Source: Rhodococcus sp. Leaf247
GTDB lineage: Bacteria; Actinomycetota; Actinomycetes; Mycobacteriales; Mycobacteriaceae
Direction: 5' to 3'
NCBI RefSeq assembly: GCF_001426185.1
Contig: NZ_LMRP01000002.1
Location: forward strand, 496,157 to 560,156
Length of the DNA: 64,000 nucleotides
Part shown: positions 38,253 to 47,558 of the stretch, in pieces
Layout of the letters: each line of letters begins with the position of its first letter
Position numbering within the stretch: the first letter of the stretch is position 1
The notes under the pieces: generated by a model
Databases searched by the model: none
Seen by the model: only the letters and a program-made list of their open reading frames with translations
What the model was told of the DNA's origin: nothing
Made by a program: the position numbers and the translations under genes

Positions 38253-39061
38253 GACGCGACCCGCTTGGCGCGACCGTTGCCCGGCGCACCGGCGAATGCC
38301 TGCGCGAGGGTCAGCCAGGTGGACGCGTCGTCGCCGACGGCGGTCAGGTCGGTGTCGTCACGATGGATCCGCTGGGTGACGAGGAGGCAGAAGTCGAGCG
38401 CGGTTCCGGTGACGCGCTGCTCCGCGTCCTCCGGCCCCCAGGTCCACACGTCCCCACCGGGTGCGGCGAGCTCGACGCGAAAGGGCGCGGTCGGTGCAGG
38501 GATGTCGCGGACGGCATAGGCGAAGTCGCGAGTGCGGACTCCGATGTGGGCGACGTGACGGAGCCGGTCCGTGGGTTCGCGGACGACGCCGAGAGCGTCG
38601 GCGACGTCCTGGCCGTGAGCCCAGGTCTCCATGATGCGAGCGGTCGCCATCGAGGCCGCGCTCATCGGTGGACCGAACCAGCGGATCTTCACCCCTGCCG
38701 GGACCTGCGGCAGCACGTCGAGCAGCTGCGTTCGTCCCAGACGCCACCGGGACAGCAGCGTGCTGGTCTGCTCGGCGGCCAGTTCCGCGGCGGCGGTGTC
38801 CACGAACGACGCGGGGTTGCCCCACGCGTCGGCGATCACCGCGTCGAAGGCCGTCGTGGCCTCCTCGTCACCGCCGGCGCCGGCCGTGGTCAGGGCCGCG
38901 ACATGGTCGGTCCAGTGCAGATGCGCGATCTGGTGCGCGACTGTCCAGCCTGCCGCGGGGGTGTCGGAGCGCCATCCCTCTTCTCCGGCGTCGGTCACGA
39001 GGGCATCGAGGGCGTCGCCTTCCGCGCGGAGGTCGGCCAGAAGTGCATCCAGATCTGCCAT
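38249..39061 (-). CDS. TIGR03084-type DinB-like metal-binding protein
   Basis: The 270-residue protein belongs to the mycothiol-dependent-enzyme-like DinB superfamily, TIGR03084 branch. An N-terminal four-helix bundle has the three metal-ligand histidines in WTVAHQIAHLHWTDH, MATARIMETWAHGQDVADALG and the helix after it, followed by a C-terminal domain with VWTWGPEDAEQRVTG. Related proteins use mycothiol as a cofactor in isomerase or transferase reactions; here the activity is unknown. It is the first gene of the eight-gene operon. The ATG at 39061 may lie at or near the transcript start, because the -10-like GACTGT is seven bases upstream. Confidence 0.85.
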   Translation of the reverse strand: MADLDALLADLRAEGDALDALVTDAGEEGWRSDTPAAGWTVAHQIAHLHWTDHVAALTTAGAGGDEEATTAFDAVIADAWGNPASFVDTAAAELAAEQTSTLLSRWRLGRTQLLDVLPQVPAGVKIRWFGPPMSAASMATARIMETWAHGQDVADALGVVREPTDRLRHVAHIGVRTRDFAYAVRDIPAPTAPFRVELAAPGGDVWTWGPEDAEQRVTGTALDFCLLVTQRIHRDDTDLTAVGDDASTWLTLAQAFAGAPGNGRAKRVAS

Positions 39062-39091
39062 GCCGAGAACAGTCGCATCAGCCCGAGAAAA

Positions 39092-39109
39092 AAGCAAGCA
39101 CGCTTGCTT
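39092..39109. promoter_or_regulatory. Perfect 18-base palindrome, probable TetR operator of the acyl-CoA operon
   Basis: AAGCAAGC and GCTTGCTT flank two bases, 31 bases before the first start codon. On the minus strand, TTGCTT at its edge sits 17 bases from the -10-like GACTGT, so the palindrome overlaps the -35 element. A related half-site (acaagcac) lies further upstream at 39132-39139. This fits a TetR-type repressor, most simply the one encoded at the end of the operon. Confidence 0.7.
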
Positions 39110-39264
39110 GTTCCCTTTGTGATGCAGCACAAACAAGCACGGGCTACCATCCATCCGCCGTTCAGGTACGAAAGCCTGGCTTACGGTGTTCCCATCGGGG
39201 GGAACGACTCTTTACCTCACGCCACCCGACACGAAGCCCGCGACGCGCCGGGTGACACGAGGAA

Positions 39265-39285
39265 GACCCTCCATCCGTGAGGGTC
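39265..39285 (+). promoter_or_regulatory. Leader hairpin before the membrane-protein gene
   Basis: Arms gaccctc and gagggtc enclose a seven-base loop and end 21 bases before the ATG. The hairpin may affect translation or be part of an attenuator. The gap upstream (39062-39264) otherwise holds only the promoters of the two divergent units. Confidence 0.45.
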
Positions 39286-39306
39286 CGAAGGGAACAGGAC
39301 CGGACC

Positions 39307-40068
39307 ATGGCGACTGCACGAGACGGCCGAAGCGGCACCTACCCGGCACAACAGGCATACGGCGCAGCCTTCACGACGGCATTCACACCCGGATCGGGAC
39401 CGCGGGCGGAGTACTCGCCCCACCTGGCCGCCCCCGGCCGACCGTCGGATGAGAACTACTACTCCCCCGATGACGAGATGGACGCCGACGAGGACCTCGG
39501 CGAACTCGAACGCCGCTACGAGTGGATCGTCGGGCTGATGTCGTCCTTCACGGACGAGCGCCTGGTGCGCTGGATCATCGCCTTCTTCACCGCGTCCATG
39601 GGTGTCTGCGCGACGCTCGAGATCCTGTACGGCTTCGGCGCGACGAACCCGATCGCCCTGGGCGTGCAGATCGGCTCCGCCGTCTTCGCCTTCACCGCAG
39701 CACTGTGGTGGACCGTGACCTCGTGGCCACGGCTGCGCACCGCGTTCGGCTTCGTCATCCTGTCCGACCTGGGTATCGCGGCGGCGAACATGAGCGCGAA
39801 CATGCCGCCCGCCTATGCCGTCGGCAAGACCGCGTTCTTCGTGGTGCTCGGCCTGTTCGCCGGCGTCTTCCTGGACCGCTGGATGCTGCTCACCCACATC
39901 GGGCTCACGGGCACCCTGGTCACGGCCATCATCGGCTACAACCTGCTGTTCCAGGACGTCCCGCCGCTCGGCGCGCTGGTCGTGTGGGCACCGGTGATGT
40001 CGCTCATCGTGGCCCTTCCCGCCTTGCTGTACACCTTCGTGCGCGCCGTGCGGCTCGACCAGTCCTGA
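39307..40068 (+). CDS. Integral membrane protein of unknown function
   Basis: The 253-residue protein has a hydrophilic N-terminus of about 75 residues, acidic towards its end (SPDDEMDADEDLGELERRYEW), followed by six hydrophobic segments (for example LVRWIIAFFTASMGVCATLEIL and KTAFFVVLGLFAGVFL) and a short positively charged tail. I do not recognise the family and no catalytic motif is visible. The cytoplasmic acidic tail may be an interaction site. A GTG thirty bases upstream could also start translation, but it lies in a hairpin; the ATG at 39307 follows AAGGGAACAGGA and is preferred. The gene ends before palindromic repeat copy 2. Confidence 0.75.
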   Translation: MATARDGRSGTYPAQQAYGAAFTTAFTPGSGPRAEYSPHLAAPGRPSDENYYSPDDEMDADEDLGELERRYEWIVGLMSSFTDERLVRWIIAFFTASMGVCATLEILYGFGATNPIALGVQIGSAVFAFTAALWWTVTSWPRLRTAFGFVILSDLGIAAANMSANMPPAYAVGKTAFFVVLGLFAGVFLDRWMLLTHIGLTGTLVTAIIGYNLLFQDVPPLGALVVWAPVMSLIVALPALLYTFVRAVRLDQS

Positions 40069-40082
40069 CCCTCCCCTCGCCC

Positions 40083-40144
40083 CGCGAGTACGTCCGAAGT
40101 GTCGCGATCACGGAACGATTCACGACGATATGGACGTACTCGCG
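40083..40144. repeat. Palindromic intergenic repeat, copy 2
   Basis: This element has the same terminal arms as 19006-19068 (cgcgagtacgtcc and its complement, extended by three further G-C pairs to 40080-40147) and a similar length. Its interior differs, with only the inner cgac/gtcg pairs kept. It too lies between two convergent genes, here the membrane protein and the aldo/keto reductase. Conservation of both arms with a drifting centre suggests selection on the stem, as for a terminator or a protein-binding palindrome. Confidence 0.9.
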
Positions 40145-40156
40145 GGGTGAGACGCT

Positions 40157-41152
<996 letters not shown>

Positions 41153-41190
41153 GCCTCCACTCAACGTGCTGGAGTGCGCTCCAGGTCAAG
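41153..41190 (-). promoter_or_regulatory. MerR-type promoter/operator with 19-base spacer
   Basis: On the minus strand TTGACC (41189-41184) is followed after 19 bases by TTGAGT (41164-41159). The overlong spacer contains the dyad ctggag and ctccag (41169-41184), the classical architecture at which MerR proteins distort DNA to activate. Transcription would begin at or next to the reductase ATG, giving a leaderless message. The operator overlaps the last codons of the MerR gene itself. Confidence 0.7.
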
Positions 41191-41544
41191 TCTGCCGGCG
41201 TAGAGGGCTATCTTGTCGTCGATCGCCCGCAGGTGGCCGGACACTTCCTCCAGCTGCGCCAGCACCCGCTCGCGGTGAGCGCGCAGCGCATCGAGTCGCT
41301 CCTGCTGCGTGCCCTCACCCTGGCGGACCAGCTCGGCGTAGTGGCGCACCTCGGCGATCGACATCCCCGTCGCGCGGAGGCGGGTGATGAGCACGATCCA
41401 CGTGACGTCCTCGTCGTCGTAGCGACGCTGGCCGGTGGACGAGCGCGGCACCGGGCGCAGCAGCAGGCCGTCGCGCTCGTAGTACCGCAACGTGTCGATG
41501 CTCAGCCCGGTCTGCGCGGACGCCTCCGCGATGCTGTGGCTCAC
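41161..41544 (-). CDS. MerR family transcriptional regulator
   Basis: The 127-residue protein has the MerR winged helix ([44 protein letters not shown]) followed by a coiled-coil dimerisation helix ([39 protein letters not shown]). There is no cysteine cluster for metal or redox sensing, so an organic ligand or stress signal is more likely. This group often controls an adjacent aldo/keto reductase or SDR. GTG at 41544; sequence upstream in frame is not family-like. Its own 3' end carries the target promoter for the reductase. Confidence 0.93.
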   Translation of the reverse strand: MSHSIAEASAQTGLSIDTLRYYERDGLLLRPVPRSSTGQRRYDDEDVTWIVLITRLRATGMSIAEVRHYAELVRQGEGTQQERLDALRAHRERVLAQLEEVSGHLRAIDDKIALYAGRLDLERTPAR

Positions 41545-41560
41545 CCGATCAGCGTAGCCA

Positions 41561-42505
41561 TCACCGGAAGACGGGGAACTTCCGTTTGGTCGCCAGCGCA
41601 TCCATGCCGGACTGGATGGAAGCCCGCACCTGCTCGTATTTCGCCTCCACGTACGCGTCGTCGTCGACGAGTGCGAGGTCGTGGTCGACCTCCACCGGCG
41701 GCATGAAGCGGGTGCGGATCTTGGCGGGCAGCGGGATCTGCGGCAGCGCCGCCGGAGCGATGATCCACGGCAACGACACGGCGATGGGGAACACCTTGAG
41801 CCGGGCGACCTTGTCGAGCCTCAACGCCTTCGACAGGCGGTCTCCGCGCACGAGTACCGGCATGGCGTCGGCACCCCCTACGGTAGCGATGGGGACGATC
41901 GGCACCCCGGTCCGGATGGCGAGCTTGATGAAGCCGGTCCGCCCACCGAGCGTGGCGACGTCGCGTTCGCTCCACGGCCGCAGCGAGTCGACTTCACCGC
42001 CCGGCCACACGATGACATCGCGGCCCGCTGCCAGGGCCGTCGACATGGAGTCGGGTGCGGCCGGCAGAACGCCCATCGAGCGGAAGACCTTGCCGATGAC
42101 GGGAAAGGCCATCAGCGCGTCGTGGGCAGTGCCGTGCAGGGTGCGGCTCGGCCCGAACCGACGCCACCACTGCGCCCCGACCGTCCATGCGTCCCACACG
42201 AACGGGGCTCCGCTGTGCACGCCGACGAGCAGGACGGGCGGCGGCGGGATGGTCTCCCACCCGTCGATTTCCATTCGGAAGTACTTGTCGACCAACGGGT
42301 TCCAGAACTTCTCCTGCCGACGCATCGAGTCGACGTCCTGATCGGTGAGGTCCCAGTCGCCCGCGCGTGACGCGACGATGCCGCCGAGGCCACCCTCGGC
42401 GTCGTCGCGCTTGTCCTTCATCTTCATCCGCGCGGCAGCCGCGACGCGTTCGGCTTGGTCCTGCAGTTCCGGATCCCGGCGATCGGTGTGATGGGGGCCA
42501 CTCAT
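41561..42505 (-). CDS. Lysophospholipid acyltransferase family protein
   Basis: The 314-residue protein resembles PlsC/LPLAT-type glycerophospholipid acyltransferases. The histidine-aspartate motif appears in VGVHSGAPFVWDAW near residues 93-106, the substrate-binding glycine/glutamate motif in VIVWPGGEVDSLRPW, and the proline region in GVPIVPIATVGGADAM. The spacing in the first motif is longer than the usual HxxxxD, so acyl acceptor or donor use may differ; mycolata have several such paralogues, some used for triacylglycerol or mannolipid acylation. No clear signal peptide. It is likely peripheral to the membrane. ATG at 42505 is preferred over 42514. Confidence 0.82.
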   Translation of the reverse strand: MSGPHHTDRRDPELQDQAERVAAAARMKMKDKRDDAEGGLGGIVASRAGDWDLTDQDVDSMRRQEKFWNPLVDKYFRMEIDGWETIPPPPVLLVGVHSGAPFVWDAWTVGAQWWRRFGPSRTLHGTAHDALMAFPVIGKVFRSMGVLPAAPDSMSTALAAGRDVIVWPGGEVDSLRPWSERDVATLGGRTGFIKLAIRTGVPIVPIATVGGADAMPVLVRGDRLSKALRLDKVARLKVFPIAVSLPWIIAPAALPQIPLPAKIRTRFMPPVEVDHDLALVDDDAYVEAKYEQVRASIQSGMDALATKRKFPVFR

Positions 42506-42617
42506 GCATCGCAACTTACTGCACGGTCAGATGTGCTGTACCCCGGTTGCACACAGGCCGTGACGAATCAGCACATCCGGCCCTGCAGCAGTAGCTCGTG
42601 TGCACCCTGCGCACGAC

Positions 42618-43649
42618 TCACCGCGTCGAGGTCCGCCTCACGACGCGCCACTGCGGCGTCGCCACCGCGTCTCCGCCCAGCACGGCGCGCGCGGCACTGC
42701 GCCCCTGCTCGTACAGCGACTGCGCCACGGTGGTCAGACCGGCGCCCGCGGCGTCCTCCGTGTCGTCCCACCCGACGATCGCGATGTCGCCGGGCACGTC
42801 GAGCCCGTCCTCGTGCACCACCTCGAGTGCTCCGAGTGCCACCTCGTCGCTCATCGCGAGCACGGCGTCGGCACGCAGGGCACGGCCGTGGTCCTGCATC
42901 GCCCGCACACCCTCGGCGCGAAAACTGCCGGTGCCGAACGCCACGGGGACGTCGGCCCAGTCGAGACCCGCCGCGATGACCGCTGCCCGGTATCCGCGGA
43001 GCCGGTTCCGGGTCACCGGGAACTCGACCCCCTCGGGATCGGGTCCGTACTCGAGCCGGCGCTCGCGGTGCTTGTCCGACGGGAAGGCCGACACCAGGGG
43101 TCGCCGGGCTCCGGTCAGGGCGACGCGGGCTATCGCCTCCGCGGCCGCGACGTCGTCGATGCTGATCAACGTGGTGCCGGCGTGCTGTGGGCCGCCCTGG
43201 ACGCAGACCGGTCGTCCCGTGGAGACGGCGACGTCCAGCAGCGGGTCGCCGGTCACGGTCGTCCAGAAGACATAGCCGTCGACGGCAGCGTCGCGCACGC
43301 GGTCGGCGTCGGCATCGACGGACCGATTGGGGAGCAGGACGAGTCCGGTGTCGGTGTCGAGGCAGGCGTCGGCGACTCCCGACAGGAATCGGCGTGCCTG
43401 GGGATCGTCGAACGCGTACGTCAACTTCTCGGTCAGGACGACGGCGAGGTTGTTGGTGCGCCCGCTTCGCAGGGACTGCGCACCGCGGTGCGGGCCGCTG
43501 TACCCGAGGCGTTCGGCAGCGGCGAAGACCTTGCCGCGGGTCTCCTCCGAGACACGGTCCGGGCGGCCGTAGGCGTAGGACACGCTCATGACCGAGACGC
43601 CGGCAGCCGCCGCGACGTCGGCCATGGTGACGCGTGTGTGCTGGGTCAT
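42618..43649 (-). CDS. LacI family transcriptional regulator
   Basis: The 343-residue protein has the LacI helix-turn-helix and hinge (VTMADVAAAAGVSVMSVSYAYGRPDRVSEETRGKVFAAAERLGYSGPHRGAQSLRSGRTNNLAVVLTEKL) and a periplasmic-binding-protein-like ligand domain ending in ADAVLAMSDEVALGALEVVHEDGLDVPGDIAIVGWDDTEDA. It probably represses the divergent MFS gene and itself through the palindrome at 43680-43697. A -10-like TAGAGT eight bases before the ATG suggests a leaderless message. The ligand is probably a sugar or nucleoside, or a substrate of the MFS protein; sequence does not say which. Confidence 0.93.
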   Translation of the reverse strand: MTQHTRVTMADVAAAAGVSVMSVSYAYGRPDRVSEETRGKVFAAAERLGYSGPHRGAQSLRSGRTNNLAVVLTEKLTYAFDDPQARRFLSGVADACLDTDTGLVLLPNRSVDADADRVRDAAVDGYVFWTTVTGDPLLDVAVSTGRPVCVQGGPQHAGTTLISIDDVAAAEAIARVALTGARRPLVSAFPSDKHRERRLEYGPDPEGVEFPVTRNRLRGYRAAVIAAGLDWADVPVAFGTGSFRAEGVRAMQDHGRALRADAVLAMSDEVALGALEVVHEDGLDVPGDIAIVGWDDTEDAAGAGLTTVAQSLYEQGRSAARAVLGGDAVATPQWRVVRRTSTR

Positions 43650-43679
43650 CACCGACGACTCTATCGTGATCCCGATGGC

Positions 43680-43697
43680 GTGTGTATCGTTACACAC
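43680..43697. promoter_or_regulatory. LacI-type operator between regulator and MFS gene
   Basis: Arms gtgtgta and tacacac flank tcgt and end one base before the MFS ATG. The core TGTAtcgtTACA is of the LacI kind. The same bases include the -10-like TATCGT (43685-43690) for the MFS gene, so bound repressor would cover the promoter and start codon. Confidence 0.7.
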
Positions 43698-43698
43698 C

Positions 43699-44910
43699 AT
43701 GTCCACGGAACGCGCGAACACCCCTGCCCTGCTGGTCCTGGGAGCCACCGCGTTCATCTACGTCACGGCCGAGACCCTCCCGGTGGGCCTGCTCCCCGAG
43801 ATGTCGGCCGACCTCGGCGTCGGCGAATCGGCCATCGGCCTGCTGCTCACCTTCTACGCCTACGCGGTCGCCGTGATCACGCTCCCGCTGATGGCCGCGG
43901 TGACGACGTGGGACCGCCGGAAGGTCGTCGTGATCACCGCGGCCGCACTCGCCGTCTCCCAGCTGGTGTCGGCGGTGTCGGTCGGATATCCGATGCTCGT
44001 CGGAGCGCGGTTGATCTGCGCCGCCACCCACGGCGTGTTCTGGGCCGTCGTGGCACCCGTCGCGGCGTCGCTCGCCGCCCCGGGGAAACGCGCGAAGGCC
44101 ATCGCCCTCGTCTACGCCGGCACCTCGCTCGCCCTGGTCGCGGGCAACCCGCTCACCGCGGCACTGGGTCAGTGGACGCACTGGCGCATCGCCGCCGCCA
44201 CTCTCGGACTGGTCGCGCTGGCGATCACGATCGCCCTGACGCGACTGCTCCCCCCGCTGCCCGTTCCGGCGCCGATCGCCGCGCCGCGTCGACGTGCGCG
44301 CGTGAGCCCCGTGCTTGCCCTGCTGTGCGGCATCACGTTCCTCGCCGCGCTGGGGCACTTCGCCGGCTACACGTACTTCGCGCTGATCGTCGCGGACGGC
44401 ATCGGCACGTCCGGCGTCGTGCTGTCGACCATGTTGTTCGTCTACGGCCTGGCCGGAGTCGCCGGGATCTGGCTGATCGGGCGCACCTACGACCGGGGAC
44501 CGTGGGTGTCGACCATCGTCGTGCTCGGATCGGTGACGGCCGCACTGGTCGGGCTCGTACTCGCCCTCTCGACGGGATCGCCCGTCCTCGCAATCGTGTG
44601 CGTCGCGCTGTGGGGCATGGCCTTCACGACCATCCCGGTCTGCATCCAGTCGGCGGTGCTGCACTCGGCACCCGCCGGGGCTGCAGCCGACCGGGCGTCC
44701 GCCGTCTACGTCGTCACGTTCCAGGTCGCCATCGCGACCGGCGCCCTCGTGGGCGGCGGGATCGTCGACGCCTCCTCCATCACGGTGGTGCTGATCGTCG
44801 CCGCGGCGTCGATGCTCGCGGCCCTGATCGGAGTGCTGCTCGGACGCTCCGCGTTCACCGCGCCGAGTCAGGACCGCGTCAGCGAGCCTGCGACCGCATC
44901 CGCTCCCTGA
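43699..44910 (+). CDS. MFS transporter controlled by LacI regulator
   Basis: This 403-residue major facilitator has twelve hydrophobic segments and resembles the sugar-efflux/arabinose-efflux group (ATAFIYVTAETLPVGLLPEMSADLGVGESAIGLLLTFYAYAVAV). The loop 2-3 motif is degenerate (TTWDRRKVVVITAAAL). It may export or import a sugar-like compound, fitting a LacI regulator, but drug efflux is also possible. Its 3' end overlaps the convergent MFS gene by 32 bases. The ATG at 43699 follows the operator; an in-frame ATG seven codons earlier lies inside or before it and is less likely. Confidence 0.9.
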   Translation: MSTERANTPALLVLGATAFIYVTAETLPVGLLPEMSADLGVGESAIGLLLTFYAYAVAVITLPLMAAVTTWDRRKVVVITAAALAVSQLVSAVSVGYPMLVGARLICAATHGVFWAVVAPVAASLAAPGKRAKAIALVYAGTSLALVAGNPLTAALGQWTHWRIAAATLGLVALAITIALTRLLPPLPVPAPIAAPRRRARVSPVLALLCGITFLAALGHFAGYTYFALIVADGIGTSGVVLSTMLFVYGLAGVAGIWLIGRTYDRGPWVSTIVVLGSVTAALVGLVLALSTGSPVLAIVCVALWGMAFTTIPVCIQSAVLHSAPAGAAADRASAVYVVTFQVAIATGALVGGGIVDASSITVVLIVAAASMLAALIGVLLGRSAFTAPSQDRVSEPATASAP

Positions 44911-46159
44911 CCTCGCGCCAGGTCCGGGGCGAGATCCCCGCGTCGCGACGGGTCTTGCGGCGGGCCACCAGCACACCCGTCGCCGCGATCGTCCAGACCG
45001 CGTACTGCGTGAGCCACGCGACCCGGAACGCGTCGAAGGTGTACCCGCCCATCGCGTTCAGGATGGCGCCCATGGCCTGCATCACCAGCAGCGATGCGAG
45101 GAATCCGCCGATGTTCACCATCCCCTGCGCGGTGCCCAGGGCGACCGACGGGTTGAACGTGCGCGCGTAGTCGAACCCGATCGCGGACCCGGGGCCGCCC
45201 ACCGAGATCACGACGACGAGGACGAACAGCAACCATGTCGGCGCCGGGCCCGGCAACGCCAGCACGATGCCCCACATGAGGGCGTTGCTCGCCATGATCG
45301 CCAGCACCATCCACGACCGACGCATCGGATACCTACCCGTGAGGATGCCGACGACGATGCCCGACACGATCGCCGACACCACCGACGTCGTCAGCAACGC
45401 GCCCACCACCGACGACGACACACCCTGAGCCGACGTCAGGTACGGAACTCCCCACATCAGCGCGAACACCGTGATGGAGAACTGGGTGCCCATGTGCGAG
45501 AAGAACCCGAGGCGAGTTCCCGGCCTCGACCAGACGACCCCGATGCCGCGCACGGTCTCCCGGAAGGTCGACGCCTGCTGCGCCGGACCGGACTCGACAC
45601 CCGCATCGGGCGAGTTCGACACCGCCACGAACGCCGCGACCGCCACCAGGACGCCGGTCGCGGCGGCGGCGCCGTACGCCGCGGACCAGCCTGCTCCGTG
45701 CAGCAACGTCAGGAACGGCACCGCCGACAGAACCTGTCCGATCTGCCCCAGGATGCCCGTCAGCTGCGAGAGCAACGGAACCCGTCGCGGAGCGAACCAT
45801 TTGGGCACCAGACGCAGAACCGAGATGAACGTCAAAGCATCGCCCACGCCCACCACGGCGCGCGCCGCGACGGCGAGCGGCAGCGACTCGGTGAACGCCA
45901 ACACCAGCTGGCCCGACGCCATCACCACCGCACCCGTGACGATCATCGCCCGAGGACCCACTCGATCCAGCAGCACTCCCGCCGGGATCTGCATCCCCGC
46001 GTAGACGACCACCTGCAGCACCACGAACGACGACAACACCGACGGGCCGGCCGCATAACGATCCGCCGCATCCAGGCCCGAGACACCGAACGATGTGCGG
46101 TGCAGAACGCCGATCACGTACGCGAGGACACCGGTACCCCAGACGATCCACGCGCGCAT
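44879..46159 (-). CDS. MFS transporter
   Basis: The 426-residue protein has twelve predicted membrane helices. The first ([28 protein letters not shown]) and the loop motif ([27 protein letters not shown]) are of the anion:cation symporter or nitrate/organic-acid-like major facilitators. It is divergent from an aroQ gene 32 bases away, which raises the possibility of quinate or shikimate transport; this is inference only. The 3' end overlaps the convergent LacI-linked MFS gene by 32 bases. Confidence 0.88.
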   Translation of the reverse strand: MRAWIVWGTGVLAYVIGVLHRTSFGVSGLDAADRYAAGPSVLSSFVVLQVVVYAGMQIPAGVLLDRVGPRAMIVTGAVVMASGQLVLAFTESLPLAVAARAVVGVGDALTFISVLRLVPKWFAPRRVPLLSQLTGILGQIGQVLSAVPFLTLLHGAGWSAAYGAAAATGVLVAVAAFVAVSNSPDAGVESGPAQQASTFRETVRGIGVVWSRPGTRLGFFSHMGTQFSITVFALMWGVPYLTSAQGVSSSVVGALLTTSVVSAIVSGIVVGILTGRYPMRRSWMVLAIMASNALMWGIVLALPGPAPTWLLFVLVVVISVGGPGSAIGFDYARTFNPSVALGTAQGMVNIGGFLASLLVMQAMGAILNAMGGYTFDAFRVAWLTQYAVWTIAATGVLVARRKTRRDAGISPRTWREVRERMRSQAR

Positions 46160-46191
46160 GGTGCCCAGTCTCCCGGGTAGAGTCCGGGCGT

Positions 46192-46674
46192 ATGACAGAT
46201 GGTCCGGCCACACCGCACGATGCCGACCGGCCTCCGGCCTTCCCGCTTCCCATCCTGGTCCTCAACGGCCCCAACCTGAACACGTTGGGTACACGCCAGC
46301 CCGAGGTGTACGGCCACGAGAGCATCGACGACGTCGTGGAGCTGTGCCGCGCCACTGCCGAACGGCACGGGCGCACCGTGCGCGCCGAACAGTCCAACCA
46401 CGAAGGCGCGTTGATCGACTGGATCCACGAGGCGCGCGGGACGGCGTCGGGAATCGTCATCAACCCCGGCGGCCTCACCCATACATCGGTGGCCCTGCGC
46501 GACGCCCTGGTCATCCCCGAGATTCCCGTCGTCGAGGTGCACATCTCGAACATCCACGCCCGCGAGGAGTTCCGGCACCACAGCTTCGTCTCGCCCGTCG
46601 CGGTCGCGGTGATCGCCGGGTGCGGCATCCGCGGGTACGGCTACGCCGTCGACGAGATCTGCGCGCGCTCATGA
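46192..46674 (+). CDS. aroQ: Type II 3-dehydroquinate dehydratase
   Basis: This 160-residue enzyme removes water from 3-dehydroquinate to give 3-dehydroshikimate. It shows the type II motifs [21 protein letters not shown] (active arginine and tyrosine), [34 protein letters not shown] and [21 protein letters not shown]. The usual GAY in the third motif is GGL, a small change next to the active site. It is not beside aroB/aroC/aroK, so it may serve quinate breakdown or be a second copy; the divergent MFS gene would suit the former. It has an N-terminal extension of about 18 residues over the usual family start. Confidence 0.93.
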   Translation: MTDGPATPHDADRPPAFPLPILVLNGPNLNTLGTRQPEVYGHESIDDVVELCRATAERHGRTVRAEQSNHEGALIDWIHEARGTASGIVINPGGLTHTSVALRDALVIPEIPVVEVHISNIHAREEFRHHSFVSPVAVAVIAGCGIRGYGYAVDEICARS

Positions 46675-47504
46675 CCGAACCGACACGGCATCCCGTCACC
46701 GAGTACGCCCTCGGCTCCCAGCCGCCGGCAGGCGAAGGATTCGAGACGGCCTGGCCGATCCGCGCCGGCGACGTCGACACGGCCAATCGACTGCGGTACG
46801 ACTCGGTCGCCCGCTACCTCCAGGACATCGGCTCCGACAATCTCGACGCGTCGGGGTTGGGCGAGACGGATCCCTTCTGGATCGTGCGCCGCACCGTCAT
46901 CGACGTGATCCGACCGTCCGTATGGCCGGAACGGATCTCGTTGCGGCGCTGGTGTTCCGGCTTGTCGACACGGTGGTCGAACATGCGTGTCGACATCACC
47001 GGGGACAAGGGCGCGGACATCCGCACCGAGGGATTCTGGATCAGCATCTCCTCGACGTCCGGCATGCCCACCAGAATCTCCGACGAGGGCCTGACGCTGC
47101 TGACCCGCACCGCCGAGGAGACACGGCTCAAGTGGAAGCAGTGGCTGCGCGACCCCGCGCCCGAAGAGTCTCCGACGGACATCTTCTTCCCGCTGCGCAT
47201 CACCGACATCGACGCGTTCAACCACGTCAACAATGCCGCGTACTGGCAGGCCGTCGAGGAAGTGCTGGCTCGGGCGGAGTCGTCGACACCCGGTGAGATC
47301 ACGGGCGGACCGCACCGCGCCGTCATCGAGTACCTCTCCCCCATCATGGCGCCGGACCACGTGACGCTGCGGTGGCGTCGTCACCTGGTGGACGGTGCCG
47401 AGGCCGTGACGGTGTGGTTCATGGTCGACGGCGCAGTCCGGACCATCGCCCGCGTGGTGGCGCGTACCGGCGCAGGTGGCGTTTCTGCTCCTCTCGCCGA
47501 CTGA
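46671..47504 (+). CDS. Acyl-ACP thioesterase-like double hotdog protein
   Basis: The 277-residue protein consists of two hotdog-fold halves, each with a family core: [28 protein letters not shown] in the first and [24 protein letters not shown] in the second, plus [13 protein letters not shown]. This layout is that of plant/bacterial FatA-type acyl-ACP thioesterases, which release fatty acids from carrier protein. The asparagine-histidine of the usual catalytic set is kept in the second half only (FNHVNN). ATG at 46671 overlaps the aroQ stop by four bases, so the two are co-translated though not in an obvious shared pathway. Confidence 0.85.
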   Translation: MTEPTRHPVTEYALGSQPPAGEGFETAWPIRAGDVDTANRLRYDSVARYLQDIGSDNLDASGLGETDPFWIVRRTVIDVIRPSVWPERISLRRWCSGLSTRWSNMRVDITGDKGADIRTEGFWISISSTSGMPTRISDEGLTLLTRTAEETRLKWKQWLRDPAPEESPTDIFFPLRITDIDAFNHVNNAAYWQAVEEVLARAESSTPGEITGGPHRAVIEYLSPIMAPDHVTLRWRRHLVDGAEAVTVWFMVDGAVRTIARVVARTGAGGVSAPLAD

Positions 47505-47547
47505 TTCGGCGGGATCCCGCTCGCAGGCGGCGCGAGAGGAGCAGAAA
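47482..47547. repeat. Long-stem inverted repeat at convergent thioesterase/PadR ends
   Basis: Sixteen-base arms tttctgctcctctcgc and gcgagaggagcagaaa are perfect and separated by 34 bases, inside which gcgggatcccgc forms a second palindrome. The left arm encodes part of the last residues of the thioesterase. It probably terminates both convergent transcripts. Its sequence is unrelated to the repeats at 19006 and 40083, so long stems at such junctions have arisen more than once. Confidence 0.8.
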
Positions 47548-47558
47548 ACCCGGGGTAG

